Assembly: GCA_002355495.1 (NCBI GenBank)
Contig: AP017424.1
Coordinates: forward strand, 5,149,501 to 5,213,500
Direction of reading: 5' to 3'
DNA length: 64,000 nucleotides
Origin: Streptomyces laurentii
GTDB taxonomy: Bacteria; Actinomycetota; Actinomycetes; Streptomycetales; Streptomycetaceae
In this document: piece after piece, positions 16,601 to 25,921 of the stretch
Layout: each line of letters begins with the position of its first letter
Numbering within the stretch: position 1 is the stretch's first letter
Notes under the pieces: generated by a model
Database searches by the model: none
Told to the model about the DNA's origin: nothing
What the model saw: only the letters and a program-made list of their open reading frames with translations
Program-made: the position numbers and the translations under genes

Positions 16601-18181
16601 TCAGCTGCAGACCGTGCCGGACTTCGGGACGCGGCCGTCGAGGAGGTACGCGTCCGTCGTGGTCTTCACGCAGGCGTTGCCGCTGTTGTAGGCGCCGTGG
16701 CCCTGGCCCTTGTAGGTGAGTTCCACGCCGACGCCCGGGCCGAGGGCGTTCACCATCGAGCGGGCGCCCTCGTACGGGGTGGCGGGGTCGCCGGTGTTGC
16801 CGATGACGAGGATGGGGGCGGAACCGGGGGCCGAGACGTCCGGGTGCTGCCAGGTGCCGGGGACCGGCCAGTGGGCGCAGCTCGCGATGCCCCAGCCCAT
16901 GTAGTCGCCGAAGACCGGGGACGCCTTCCGGAACTCCGGGAGCTTCGCGCGGGCCTGGTCGAGGGTGTAACGCTCCTTGTAGTCCACGCAGTTGATGGCG
17001 GCGTTGGCGGCCTGGAGGTTGCTGTACGCGCCGTTCTGGTCGCGGCCGTTCATCGAGTCCGACAGGGCGAGCAGCAGCGCGCCGTTGCCGCCGTCGGCCT
17101 CGTCGAGGCCCTGTTCGAGGTAGGGCCAGAACTCCTTGGAGTAGAGGGACTGCGCGATGCCGTTGGTTGCCTGGGTCTCGGTGAGCTGCCGGCTGCCGAT
17201 GCCCGGGATGGGCTTCTTGTCGAGCGAGGCGAGCAGGTCGGTGACGAACCGCTCGATCTCCGCGACGGACGAGCCCGGCAGCACGCACTGGTCGCCCCGG
17301 TTCAGGCAGTCCTGCGCGAAGTTGTCGAGCGCGAGCTGGAAGCCGCGCGCCTGGCCGAGACCGCCGCCGACCACGCCCGCCTTCGGGTCGACGACGGCGT
17401 CGAAGACCGCCCGGCCGACGTTGTGCGGGAAGAGATGGGCGTAGACGCCGCCGAGTTCGGTGCCGTACGAGATGCCGAAGTAGTGGAACGTGGAGTCGCC
17501 GAGGACGCGGCGCATCAGGTCCATGTCGCGGGCGGCGTTCTCGGTGCCGACGTACGGCAGTTGGGTGCCGGAGTTCTTCTGGCAGGCCGCGGCGTACCGC
17601 GCCTGCGCGTCCGACAGGGTCTTCTGCTCCGCCGCGTCGTCCGGGGTGAAGTCGAGCGCGTAGTAGGCGTCGAGTTCGGCGTCGGACAGGCACTCGACCG
17701 GTTTGCTGCGGCCGACCCCGCGCGGGTCGAAGGAGACCAGGTCGTAGCGGGAGCGCAGACTCTCGAAGTCGCCCGCGAAGCTGGGCAGACCACTGACGCC
17801 GGAGCCGCCGGGGCCGCCGAAGTTGAAGATCAGGGAGCCGATCCGGTGGCTCTGGTCGCGGGCCTTGGCGCGGATGAGGGCGAGGTCGACCGTGCCGCCG
17901 TCCGGTTTGGCGTAGTCGAGCGGGGCGGAGAGGTACGTGCACTCCCAGGATCCGCCGCCGGGCAGCGGCGACGGGGCGGGCCCGCCGCCCTCGGCCTCGT
18001 TCGGCGGCAGACAGGGCGCCCACTCCAGCTTCTGCGCCGCGAGCCGGTCCAGGCCGGTGGGGCCGTTGCTCGCGGGCGGCGCGGTCTTCCGCGAGCCGTC
18101 GGAGCAGCCGGCGGTCCCGGCGGTCAGCAGCAGGGCGGACGCGGTGATCAGCGCGGCGCGCTGGGCGGCGGAGATCGGCAT
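16601..18181 (-). CDS. secreted TAP-family alpha/beta hydrolase lipoprotein
   Basis: A 526-residue exported hydrolase of the tripeptidyl aminopeptidase (S33) type. The signal peptide ends in the lipobox TAGC (C26), so it is predicted to be a lipoprotein. The nucleophile motif is FGISYGTELGG (S238). D465 (GNTGDPATPY) and H495 (GQGHGAY) complete the triad in the C-terminal TAP-like domain. ATG 18181 follows GAGGATGAAG. It resembles the Slp/Tap proteases of Streptomyces, which remove short peptides from the N-termini of secreted proteins. Exact specificity is unknown. Confidence 0.9.
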   Translation of the reverse strand: MPISAAQRAALITASALLLTAGTAGCSDGSRKTAPPASNGPTGLDRLAAQKLEWAPCLPPNEAEGGGPAPSPLPGGGSWECTYLSAPLDYAKPDGGTVDLALIRAKARDQSHRIGSLIFNFGGPGGSGVSGLPSFAGDFESLRSRYDLVSFDPRGVGRSKPVECLSDAELDAYYALDFTPDDAAEQKTLSDAQARYAAACQKNSGTQLPYVGTENAARDMDLMRRVLGDSTFHYFGISYGTELGGVYAHLFPHNVGRAVFDAVVDPKAGVVGGGLGQARGFQLALDNFAQDCLNRGDQCVLPGSSVAEIERFVTDLLASLDKKPIPGIGSRQLTETQATNGIAQSLYSKEFWPYLEQGLDEADGGNGALLLALSDSMNGRDQNGAYSNLQAANAAINCVDYKERYTLDQARAKLPEFRKASPVFGDYMGWGIASCAHWPVPGTWQHPDVSAPGSAPILVIGNTGDPATPYEGARSMVNALGPGVGVELTYKGQGHGAYNSGNACVKTTTDAYLLDGRVPKSGTVCS

Positions 18182-18281
18182 GGCTTCATCCTCGGCCGCC
18201 CGCCGGACCTCCGCGCGGGGCGCTGGGCCATGCGGGTGGCCCCCCGCCCGGCACCAGCGCCCGCGCCCCGTTTCGCCGGCC

Positions 18282-19007
18282 CTACCGCACCCGCTGCCAG
18301 CCCGGCCGCGGCTCGCGCTCGCCCAGCTGGCCGGGCCGCCGGCGCCGGTAGACCACGAACGGCCGGAACAGGTACCGCACCGGCGCCGCGAACATGTGCA
18401 CGAGCCGCGAGTACGGGATGAGCGCGAAGAGGGTGAGCCCGAACAGCACGTGCAGCCGGAAGGCCAGCGGCGCGTCCGCCATCAGCGCGTACTCGGGATC
18501 GAGCGCGAACAGCGAGCGGAACCACACCGAGACGCCCTCGCGGTAGTTGTAATCGTCCGTCTGCCCGGTCGAGTTGAGCACGGTGGCCACCAGCCCGAGC
18601 GTCATCGCGCCCAGCAGCACCGCGTACATCACGCCGTCGCTGCGCAGGCTCGCCCGCCGTACCGCCGGCACCCGCAGCCGCCGGTAGACGAGGATCCCGA
18701 TGCCCGTGGCGGCGGCCAGACCCGCGACGGAGCCCGTCGAGACGGCCATCAGGTGGTACGCGTGGTCGCTCAGCCCGAGCGCGTCCGTCCAGCTCATCGG
18801 GATCAGCAGCCCGACCACATGGCCGAGCACCACGAACACCATCCCGAAGTGGAACAACGGGGAGCCGATCCGCAGCAGCCGCGACTCGTGCAGCTGGGAG
18901 GAGTGGGTGGTGATCCCGAACCGGTCGTAGCGGCCGCGCCAGATACCGCCCGCGACGAGCAGCACGACCGCGACATAGGGCAGCACGCCCCACAACACGA
19001 GGTCCAT
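18282..19007 (-). CDS. narI: respiratory nitrate reductase gamma subunit NarI
   Basis: A 241-residue membrane cytochrome b subunit with five predicted helices and histidines placed for two haems (e.g. FHFGMVFVVLGHVVG and RLHVLFGLTLFALIPYSRLVH). It passes electrons from menaquinol to NarGH on the cytoplasmic side. Its ATG at 19007 overlaps the narJ stop as ATGA, so it is translationally coupled. It is the last gene of narGHJI. Confidence 0.95.
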   Translation of the reverse strand: MDLVLWGVLPYVAVVLLVAGGIWRGRYDRFGITTHSSQLHESRLLRIGSPLFHFGMVFVVLGHVVGLLIPMSWTDALGLSDHAYHLMAVSTGSVAGLAAATGIGILVYRRLRVPAVRRASLRSDGVMYAVLLGAMTLGLVATVLNSTGQTDDYNYREGVSVWFRSLFALDPEYALMADAPLAFRLHVLFGLTLFALIPYSRLVHMFAAPVRYLFRPFVVYRRRRPGQLGEREPRPGWQRVR

Positions 19008-19750
19008 CAGTGCACCGTTCCTTCCGTACGACGCGGATGACGCTCCCGGCGCTCCTGCCGAGCGGCGCCGGGACGCGGGGCCGGCCAGGGCAGGTCCACG
19101 CCCGGGCCCTGTGGTTCCAGACCGGCCAGCAGGTCGAGCCCGGGCCCGGGGCCGACCACGAGGTCCGGTCCGGCCGGCCCGTCCAGACCCACCAGCTCGC
19201 GCGGCGGGCCCGAGCGGGCCAGCGCCTTCGCCTCCTCCTTGGTGCGCGGCGACGGGCCGGGCAGCGTCGCGCACACGGCCTCGACGACCCGGGTGTACGG
19301 GGTGTCCGCCGCGTCCAGGGCCAGGCGCAGCAGTTCGAGCCCGGCCCGGTGCTCCTGGAGCAGCTCCGTCCCGGCCTCGACGCACTGCCCGGCGAACTCC
19401 AGGGCCGCCGGCAGGAAGTCGGGCAGCTCCTCGCCGCCGAACTCCAGGCCGTGCCGCCGGTAGATCCGCTTGATCCGGACGAGGGAGAGGCCGCGCCGCC
19501 GGGTGTCGCCGTCCGTCCACCACGTCAGGTAGAGGCAGCGCCGGTTGCGGGTGTCGAAGGTGTCGGAGTAGTGCGCGGCCATCTCCAGCGGCTCGGTGGC
19601 CGCCACGTGGTCGAGGAAGCCGGTCAGGCCCTCCGCCCCCGGTGTGTCCGCCACCACCTCGCGCAGCAGCGGGAGTTCGGCGTACAGCCGCTCGTCCGGG
19701 TACGCGAGGCAGCGGGCGGCGACCAGCCGGATCAGGGCGTCGTGGTTCAT
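19007..19750 (-). CDS. narJ: nitrate reductase assembly chaperone NarJ
   Basis: A 247-residue TorD/NarJ-family chaperone needed to insert the molybdenum cofactor into NarG. The signature YLTWWTDGDTRRRG and LPDFLPAALEF are visible. The last ~60 residues are Pro/Gly/Arg-rich, longer than usual and probably disordered. The ATG at 19750 overlaps the narH stop by 4 bases. Confidence 0.93.
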   Translation of the reverse strand: MNHDALIRLVAARCLAYPDERLYAELPLLREVVADTPGAEGLTGFLDHVAATEPLEMAAHYSDTFDTRNRRCLYLTWWTDGDTRRRGLSLVRIKRIYRRHGLEFGGEELPDFLPAALEFAGQCVEAGTELLQEHRAGLELLRLALDAADTPYTRVVEAVCATLPGPSPRTKEEAKALARSGPPRELVGLDGPAGPDLVVGPGPGLDLLAGLEPQGPGVDLPWPAPRPGAARQERRERHPRRTEGTVH

Positions 19751-21282
19751 GCGTCGGTCCTCCGGGTCCGCCCGAGGTTGAGCATCACGCGGCGGCCGTT
19801 CCCGCCGGTCTCGCCGACCGGGCAGGTGTCCTCCAGGGGCAGCGGGTGCGCGGTCGCCAGATCGTCGGCGTCCCGCCGGGCCGCCGTCGGGATCACGTAC
19901 CGGTCCTCGTACTTGGCGATGGCGAGCAGCCGGAACATGTCCTCCATCTCCTCGCCGGTCAGTCCCACGGCCTTGGCGATGGTCTCGTCCCGTTCCTCGC
20001 CGAGGTTGACCGCCCGCATGTAGGAGCGCATCGCCGCCATCCGCCGCAGCACCGCCTCCACCGGGTACGCGTCGCCGGCCGTGAGCAGTTCGGCCAGGTA
20101 CTCGACCGGGATCCGCAGCGCGTCGATCGCGCCGAAGAGATTGCCCGCGTCCTCGCCGTCGTGCCCGGTCGCGGCCACCGCGTCGACGACCGGGGAGAGC
20201 GGCGGCACGTACCAGACCATCGGCATCGTCCGGTACTCCGGGTGCAGCGGCAGCGCCACCTGGTAGGTCGCGATCAGGTCGTACACGGGGGAGCGGCGGG
20301 CCGCGTCCAGCCACTCCTCGGTGATGCCGGACGCCCGGGCCGCCTCCGCGACGGCCGGGTCACGCGGATCGAGGAAGCACTCCAACTGGGCGGGATACAG
20401 GTCGTGTTCGTCCTCTACGGCCGCCGCCTCCGCGACCCGGTCGGCGTCGTAGAGCATCACGCCCAGGTAGCGCATCCGGCCCACGCAGGTCTCCGAGCAG
20501 ACCGTCGGCATGCCGACCTCGACCCGCGGGAAGCAGAAGGTGCACTTCTCGGCCTTGCCGGTGGCGTGGTTGAAGTAGACCTTCTTGTACGGGCAGCCGG
20601 TCACGCACATCCGCCAGCCGCGGCAGGCGTTCTGGTCGACGAGGACGATGCCGTCCTCCTCGCGCTTGTACATCGCGCCCGACGGACAGGCCGACACGCA
20701 GGCCGGGTTGAGGCAGTGCTCGCAGATCCGGGGCAGATAGAAGAGGAAGCTCTGCTCGAACTCGAAGCGGATCTTGTCGCCGACCTCCTTGCGCACCTTC
20801 TCCACCAGCGGGTCCCGCGGCCCGTGTTCGGGCGCGCCGCCCAGGTTGTCGTCCCAGTTCGGGCCCCACTCGACCTTGTCGAGCGGTGCGCCGGTGAGCT
20901 GGGAGACGGGCCGGGCCACCGGCAGGTCGTCGCCCGCCGGGGCCTCGGTGAGGTTGCGGTACTCGTACGTCCAGGGCTGGTAGTAGTCGTCGATCTCGGG
21001 CAGTTCGGGGTTGGCGAAGATCTGCCCGAGCCGCTTGAGGCGCCCGCCGGCCCGCAGCCGCAGCCGGCCCGAACGGGTCCGCTCCCAGCCGCCCTTCCAC
21101 CGCTCCTGGTCCTCCCAGCGGCGCGGGTAGCCCTGTCCGGGCAGCGTCTCGACGTTGTTGAACCACACGTACTCGGTGCCCTGCCGGTTCGTCCACGCCT
21201 GCTTGCAGGTGACCGAACACGTATGGCAGCCGATGCACTTGTCGAGGTTCATCACCATCGCGATCTGAGCCATCACGCGCAT
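19747..21282 (-). CDS. narH: nitrate reductase beta subunit NarH
   Basis: A 511-residue iron-sulfur subunit. Cysteine clusters CIGCHTC, CEHCLNPAC and CRGWRMCVTGC plus KCTFC supply four clusters; the CxxW in CRGW is the usual mark of the 3Fe-4S site. The ATG at 21282 has GGAG nine bases upstream and is preferred over an internal ATG at 21273. It lies 3 bases after the narG stop. Confidence 0.95.
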   Translation of the reverse strand: MRVMAQIAMVMNLDKCIGCHTCSVTCKQAWTNRQGTEYVWFNNVETLPGQGYPRRWEDQERWKGGWERTRSGRLRLRAGGRLKRLGQIFANPELPEIDDYYQPWTYEYRNLTEAPAGDDLPVARPVSQLTGAPLDKVEWGPNWDDNLGGAPEHGPRDPLVEKVRKEVGDKIRFEFEQSFLFYLPRICEHCLNPACVSACPSGAMYKREEDGIVLVDQNACRGWRMCVTGCPYKKVYFNHATGKAEKCTFCFPRVEVGMPTVCSETCVGRMRYLGVMLYDADRVAEAAAVEDEHDLYPAQLECFLDPRDPAVAEAARASGITEEWLDAARRSPVYDLIATYQVALPLHPEYRTMPMVWYVPPLSPVVDAVAATGHDGEDAGNLFGAIDALRIPVEYLAELLTAGDAYPVEAVLRRMAAMRSYMRAVNLGEERDETIAKAVGLTGEEMEDMFRLLAIAKYEDRYVIPTAARRDADDLATAHPLPLEDTCPVGETGGNGRRVMLNLGRTRRTDA

Positions 21283-21285
21283 GAG

Positions 21286-24200
21286 TCAGTACTCCACCTT
21301 CTGGTCGCGGCGGCGGATCACCGTCACCTCGTCGCGCTGGTTGCCGGTCGGGCCGAGGTAGTTGAAGGCCCACGTCAACTGGGCGTAGCCGCCGACCAGA
21401 TGGGTCGGCTTGAGCATCACCCGGGTCAGCGAGTTGTGGATGCCGCCGCGGCGGCCGGTCGACTCGGTCTTCGGCACGCCGACCGTGCGCTCCTGCGCGT
21501 GGTTCATGTAGACCGTGCCGGCCGGCATCTTGTGGGAGACGATCGCCCGCGCGGTGACCACGCCGTTGCGGTTGACCGCCTCGATCCAGTCGTTGTCGGC
21601 GACCCCGATGGCCTCGGCGTCCTCGGGCGACATCCAGATCGTCTGGCCGCCACGGCCGAGCGTCATCATGTACAGGTTGTCCTGGTACTGGGAGTGGATC
21701 GCCCACTTGTTGTGCGGGGTCAGATAGCGCACCGCGACCTCCCGCCCGGCGGCGCCGTCCCGCCTCGTGCCGGGCGCCGGCTCCCCGTACAGCCGGTGCA
21801 TGTCCAGCGGCGGCTTGTACACCGGCAGCGCCTCGCCGACCTCGTGGATCCAGTCGTGGTCGAGGAAGAAGTGCTGGCGGCCGGTGAGCGTGTGCCAGGG
21901 TTTCAGCTGCTCGGTGTTGACGGTGAAGGCGGTGTAGCGGCGCCCGCCGGACTCGCTGCCCGACCACTCCGGCGAGGTGATCACCGGTACCGGCCGCGCC
22001 TGGGTGTCCGCGAACGTGATCCGCTTGCCCTCGGCCTCCGCCGCGAGGTGCGCCATCGGCTGCCCGGTCCGCTTCTCCAGTTTCTCGAAACCCTGGGTCG
22101 CCAGACGGCCGTTGGAGGTGCCGGACAGGGACAGGATCACCTCGCAGGCCCGCTGCGCGGTGTCGAGCCGGGGCCGCCCGTCGGCGACCCCGCCGCGCAC
22201 CCGCCCGTTCTTCTCGCCGAGGTACGCGACCTCGTCGGCGACGTCGAAGGTGATCGCCTTCGTCGTCACCCCGAGCCGGTCCACCAGCGGCCCGAGCGCC
22301 GCGAACTTCTCGCCGACCGCCCCGTAGTCCCGCTCGACGACCGTCAGGTTGTACATGGTCCGTCCCGGCACCGGCGCGCACTCGCCCTTCGACCAGTCGA
22401 GGGCCACCCCGCCCGGCTGGGCCATCTCGCCGCCGGGGGTGTCGTGCTGGAGCGCCGTCGCCACCAAGTCCCGCCGCACGCCCAGGTGTTTCTTGGCCAG
22501 CTCGCCGAAGCGGCGGGCGAGCGCGTGGAAGGTGTCGTAGTCGGAGCGGGCCTGCCAGGGCGGGTCCACGGCCGGGGTGAAGGCGTGCAGGAAGGGGTGC
22601 ATGTCGGTGGAGGACAGGTCGTGCTTCTCGTACCAGGTCGCGGCCGGCAGCACGATGTCGGAGAGGAGCGAGGTGCTCGTCATCCGGAAGTCCAGCGACA
22701 GCAGCAGGTCGAGCTTGCCCTCGACGTCCTCGTCCCGCCAGCGCACCTCGCGCGGCACGCAACGCGGGCCGTCCTCGGGCAGGTTGGAGTGGGTGCCGAG
22801 GAGATGCTTGAGGAAGTACTCGTTGCCCTTGGACGAGGAGCCGAACAGGTTCGCCCGCCATACGGTCATCACCCGGGGCCAGTTGGCCGGCGCGTCCGGG
22901 TCCTCGCCCGCGAAGCCGAGCGTGCCGTCCTCCAGCGCTTTCACGGTGTCACCGACCGGGTCCGCCTGGTCGCCGAGGTCCAGCGGGTTGCGGTCGAAGG
23001 TCGGGTACGAGGGCATCCAGCCCATCCGGGCCGCGGCGGCGAGGCAGTCCGCGCCGGTCATGCCCTCGAAGCGGCCCTCGGCGAGCGGCGAGGCCAGCGC
23101 CTCGGCCGGCAGCGAGTCGTACCGCCACTGGTCGGTGTGCAGATAGAACCAGCCCGCGCCGATCATGTGCCGGGGCGGCCGGGCCCAGTCGCCGCCGCTC
23201 GCGAGGGTGGCCCAGCCGGTCGCCGGACGGCACTTCTCCTGGCCGACGTAGTGGCCCCAGCCGCCGCCGTTGCGGCCCTGGCAGCCGGTGAGGGTGAGCA
23301 GGGCGAGGAAGGTCCGGTAGATCGTCTCGGAGTGGAACCAGTGGTTGGTGCCCGCGCCCATGAGGATCATGCAGCGGCCGTGCGAGCGCTCGGCGGTGTC
23401 GGCGAACTCCCGCGCGATACGGGTGACTTGACCGGCCGGGACCGAGGTCAGTGTCTCCTGCCAGGCGGGCGTGCCGACCGTGCTCGCGTCCTCGTACGAG
23501 CCGGGCCAGTCGCCCGGCAGACCCGGGCGCCCCACCCCGTACTGCGCGAGCAGCAGGTCGTACACCGTGGTGACCAGCGGCCCGTCGCCGCCGTCCTGGG
23601 ACAGCCGGCGCACCGGGACACCGCGCCGCAGCACCGCGTCCTCCTCGTCGAAGCGCGGCAGCACGACCTCCGCGGACGCGCCCTCGCCTTCGCCCTCGCC
23701 CTCGCCGAAGAGGGTGAGCCGGGGGACGGTGTCGCCCAGGTCCAGGTTCCAGTCCGGCTTCCCGTCCGTCCCCCAGCGGTGCCCCAGCGTGCCGTTCGGC
23801 ACCACCGGCTCCCCGGTCGCGTCGTCGACCAGGACCGTCTTCCAGGCGGCGTGCTCGACGTCCTGCCCGAGATCGGCGGCGGTCACGAACTTGCCCGGTA
23901 CCAGGCCCCGTTCGGTCTCCCGCAGGGTCACCAGGAACGGCAGATCGGTGTACCGCCGCACGTAGTCCGCGAAGAACGGCGTCTCGCGGTCGACGAAGAA
24001 CTCCTTGAGGACCACATGCCCCATGGCCAGGGCCAGCGCCCCGTCCGTGCCCGGGTGCGGATGCATCCACTCGTCGGCGAACTTGGTGTTGTCCGCGTAG
24101 TCCGGCGAGACCGTGACGACCTTCTGCCCCCGGTAGCGGGCCTCCGTCATCCAGTGCGCGTCCGGCGTCCGCGTCACCGGCACGTTCGAGCCCCACATCA

Positions 24201-24969
24201 GCAGATACGCGGCGTCCCACCAGTCGCCCGACTCCGGTACGTCGGTCTGGTCGCCGAACACCTGCGGCGAGGCCACCGGCAGGTCCGCGTACCAGTCGTA
24301 GAACGACAGCATCGGCGCGCCGATCAGCGAGTGGAAGCGGGCGCCCGCCGCGTGCGAGGCCATCGACATCGCCGGGATCGGCGAGAAGCCGGCGACCCGG
24401 TCCGGCCCGTGCTCCTTGATGGTGTGCACATGCGCGGCGGCGGCGATCTCCAGCGCCTCCTCCCACGTCGCGCGCACCAGGCCGCCCTTGCCGCGGGCCT
24501 GCTGATACGCGCGCCGGCGCACCGGGTCGCGCTGGATGTCGGCCCAGGCGAGCACCGGGTCCTTCAGCCGCTTCTTCGCCTCCCGGTACATCCGCAGCAG
24601 AGTGCCCCGGACGTACGGGTAGCGGACCCGGGTGGGGGAGTAGCTGTACCAGGAGAAGGACGCGCCGCGGGGGCAGCCGCGCGGCTCGTACTCCGGCCGG
24701 TCGGGGCCGACGGACGGATAGTCGGTGGCCTGCGTCTCCCAGGTGATGATGCCGTCCTTGACGTACACCTTCCACCGGCACGAACCCGTGCAGTTGACGC
24801 CGTGCGTCGAGTGCACGACCTTGTCGTGACTCCAGCGGTCGCGGTAGAACGACTCCCCCTCGCGGCCTCCGGTGCGGTGCACCTCCCGCAGGTCCTCGGA
24901 GACCTCGGCGCGGGAGAAGTACCTGCCCGCCCGCAGGAGGGTTTCGGCAGGGTTGGGCCTTGGCTGCAC
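21286..24969 (-). CDS. narG: respiratory nitrate reductase alpha subunit NarG
   Basis: A 1227-residue molybdenum bis-MGD catalytic subunit that reduces nitrate to nitrite. The FS0 iron-sulfur ligands H56, C60, C64 and C99 have the same spacing as in E. coli NarG. No twin-arginine signal is present, so the active site faces the cytoplasm. The GTG start at 24969 follows AAGGAG. Streptomycetes use NarGHI for survival in hypoxia and in spores. No narK transporter gene lies in the window. Confidence 0.95.
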   Translation of the reverse strand: MQPRPNPAETLLRAGRYFSRAEVSEDLREVHRTGGREGESFYRDRWSHDKVVHSTHGVNCTGSCRWKVYVKDGIITWETQATDYPSVGPDRPEYEPRGCPRGASFSWYSYSPTRVRYPYVRGTLLRMYREAKKRLKDPVLAWADIQRDPVRRRAYQQARGKGGLVRATWEEALEIAAAAHVHTIKEHGPDRVAGFSPIPAMSMASHAAGARFHSLIGAPMLSFYDWYADLPVASPQVFGDQTDVPESGDWWDAAYLLMWGSNVPVTRTPDAHWMTEARYRGQKVVTVSPDYADNTKFADEWMHPHPGTDGALALAMGHVVLKEFFVDRETPFFADYVRRYTDLPFLVTLRETERGLVPGKFVTAADLGQDVEHAAWKTVLVDDATGEPVVPNGTLGHRWGTDGKPDWNLDLGDTVPRLTLFGEGEGEGEGASAEVVLPRFDEEDAVLRRGVPVRRLSQDGGDGPLVTTVYDLLLAQYGVGRPGLPGDWPGSYEDASTVGTPAWQETLTSVPAGQVTRIAREFADTAERSHGRCMILMGAGTNHWFHSETIYRTFLALLTLTGCQGRNGGGWGHYVGQEKCRPATGWATLASGGDWARPPRHMIGAGWFYLHTDQWRYDSLPAEALASPLAEGRFEGMTGADCLAAAARMGWMPSYPTFDRNPLDLGDQADPVGDTVKALEDGTLGFAGEDPDAPANWPRVMTVWRANLFGSSSKGNEYFLKHLLGTHSNLPEDGPRCVPREVRWRDEDVEGKLDLLLSLDFRMTSTSLLSDIVLPAATWYEKHDLSSTDMHPFLHAFTPAVDPPWQARSDYDTFHALARRFGELAKKHLGVRRDLVATALQHDTPGGEMAQPGGVALDWSKGECAPVPGRTMYNLTVVERDYGAVGEKFAALGPLVDRLGVTTKAITFDVADEVAYLGEKNGRVRGGVADGRPRLDTAQRACEVILSLSGTSNGRLATQGFEKLEKRTGQPMAHLAAEAEGKRITFADTQARPVPVITSPEWSGSESGGRRYTAFTVNTEQLKPWHTLTGRQHFFLDHDWIHEVGEALPVYKPPLDMHRLYGEPAPGTRRDGAAGREVAVRYLTPHNKWAIHSQYQDNLYMMTLGRGGQTIWMSPEDAEAIGVADNDWIEAVNRNGVVTARAIVSHKMPAGTVYMNHAQERTVGVPKTESTGRRGGIHNSLTRVMLKPTHLVGGYAQLTWAFNYLGPTGNQRDEVTVIRRRDQKVEY

Positions 24970-24980
24970 GTCCGGCTCCT

Positions 24981-25021
24981 TCACACGATGACGCGTCCGG
25001 TTCACTCGACGACGCGTCCGG
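24981..25021. promoter_or_regulatory. tandem 20-bp repeat upstream of narG
   Basis: TCACACGATGACGCGTCCGG at 24981-25000 is repeated at 25002-25021 with two changes. The 21-bp period equals two helical turns and the pair sits 12 to 52 bases upstream of the narG start, so it is a candidate operator or part of the leader. Confidence 0.5.
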
Positions 25022-25055
25022 CACGGCGAGCCTAAGCAGCGCGACCGGTGCGAAA

Positions 25056-25075
25056 GGGGGGCCGATCGGCCCTCC
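25056..25075. promoter_or_regulatory. GC-rich palindrome in the narG/ywiC divergent region
   Basis: A 14-bp perfect palindrome GGGCCGATCGGCCC (25059-25072) extends to 20 bp with one mismatch. It lies between the divergent narG and YwiC-like genes. Hypoxia regulators of the DevR/OsdR type bind GC-edged palindromes, but this is not a clear match to their consensus. Confidence 0.4.
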
Positions 25076-25131
25076 CCGCTGTGACCAAATCCCGTATCTG
25101 TCCCGGCGGATGGCGTGTGAGTCTGGATTCC

Positions 25132-25878
25132 GTGAGTGCTGTACGACGCTGGTTGCCCAACCAGCACGGAGCCTGGGCGATGCTCGCCGTCCCGTTCGTC
25201 ACGGGCGTGCTGATCGGCGGCCCGGCCTGGATCGACCTCCCGCTGTTCGTGGCCTGGATACTGGCCTACGTCGCCGCCTTCCACGCCCAGCAATGGCTCC
25301 GGCTGCGCCGACTCTCACGCAACCCCCGCGCCGCCGCCCGGCACGTCCGGCCCGCGCTCGTCACCGGCGTGGCCACCGCCGCCGTCGGGATCCCGCTCGC
25401 CGTCGCCGAACCGTGGCTGCTGCTCGCCGCCGCCGCGATGACGCCGTTCCTCGCCGTCAACGCCTGGCACGCCCGGTACAACCGGGAACGCGACCTGCTC
25501 AACGGGATCGTCGCCGTCGTCCCCGCCTGCGGCATGCTCCTCGTCACCCTGCGGCTCGGCGGCGGCAGCCTCGGCCTTGTTGACGGACTGGCCCCGGCGG
25601 CCGCCTGCCTGCTCTACTTCGCCGGCACCGTCCCGTACGTGAAGACGATGATCCGCGAGCGCGACTCGCTCGCCTACCGGCGCGGATCCGTCGCGTACCA
25701 CGCCCTCGCTCTGGTCGCGGCGACCCTGCTCAGCCCCTGGCTGGCGCTCCCCTTCGCCCTCTACCTGGCCCGCGCCGCCGCCCTGCCGGGCCGCCGCCTC
25801 ACGCCCCCGGTGGTCGGCGCGGTGGAGCTGGCCGGCTCGCTGACGCTGATGGGGTTCCTGGTGGGGGTGTACGGGTGA
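25132..25878 (+). CDS. YwiC-like membrane protein
   Basis: A ~248-residue polytopic membrane protein beginning near RRWLPNQHGAWAMLAVPF, the hallmark of YwiC-like proteins, which often neighbour nitrate reductase genes. About six to seven membrane helices are present. Start is uncertain: GTG 25132 is used here and GTG 25117 is also possible; neither has a strong ribosome site. It diverges from narG and may be regulated with it. Its biochemical role is unknown. Confidence 0.85.
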   Translation: MSAVRRWLPNQHGAWAMLAVPFVTGVLIGGPAWIDLPLFVAWILAYVAAFHAQQWLRLRRLSRNPRAAARHVRPALVTGVATAAVGIPLAVAEPWLLLAAAAMTPFLAVNAWHARYNRERDLLNGIVAVVPACGMLLVTLRLGGGSLGLVDGLAPAAACLLYFAGTVPYVKTMIRERDSLAYRRGSVAYHALALVAATLLSPWLALPFALYLARAAALPGRRLTPPVVGAVELAGSLTLMGFLVGVYG

Positions 25879-25921
25879 GACCGGGGCGGGCCGGGGCGGC
25901 GCGGGCCCGGGTGGCGGCGGC

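Noticed and set aside
19642..25035. A ~1800-codon plus-strand frame opposite narGHJI
   Set aside because: It mirrors the nar genes codon for codon, shows no domain and would need to overlap four well-supported genes.
25056..25075. Firm assignment of the palindrome as a DevR/OsdR box
   Set aside because: Only the GC edges resemble the known box; the central bases do not match, so it is listed only as a candidate.
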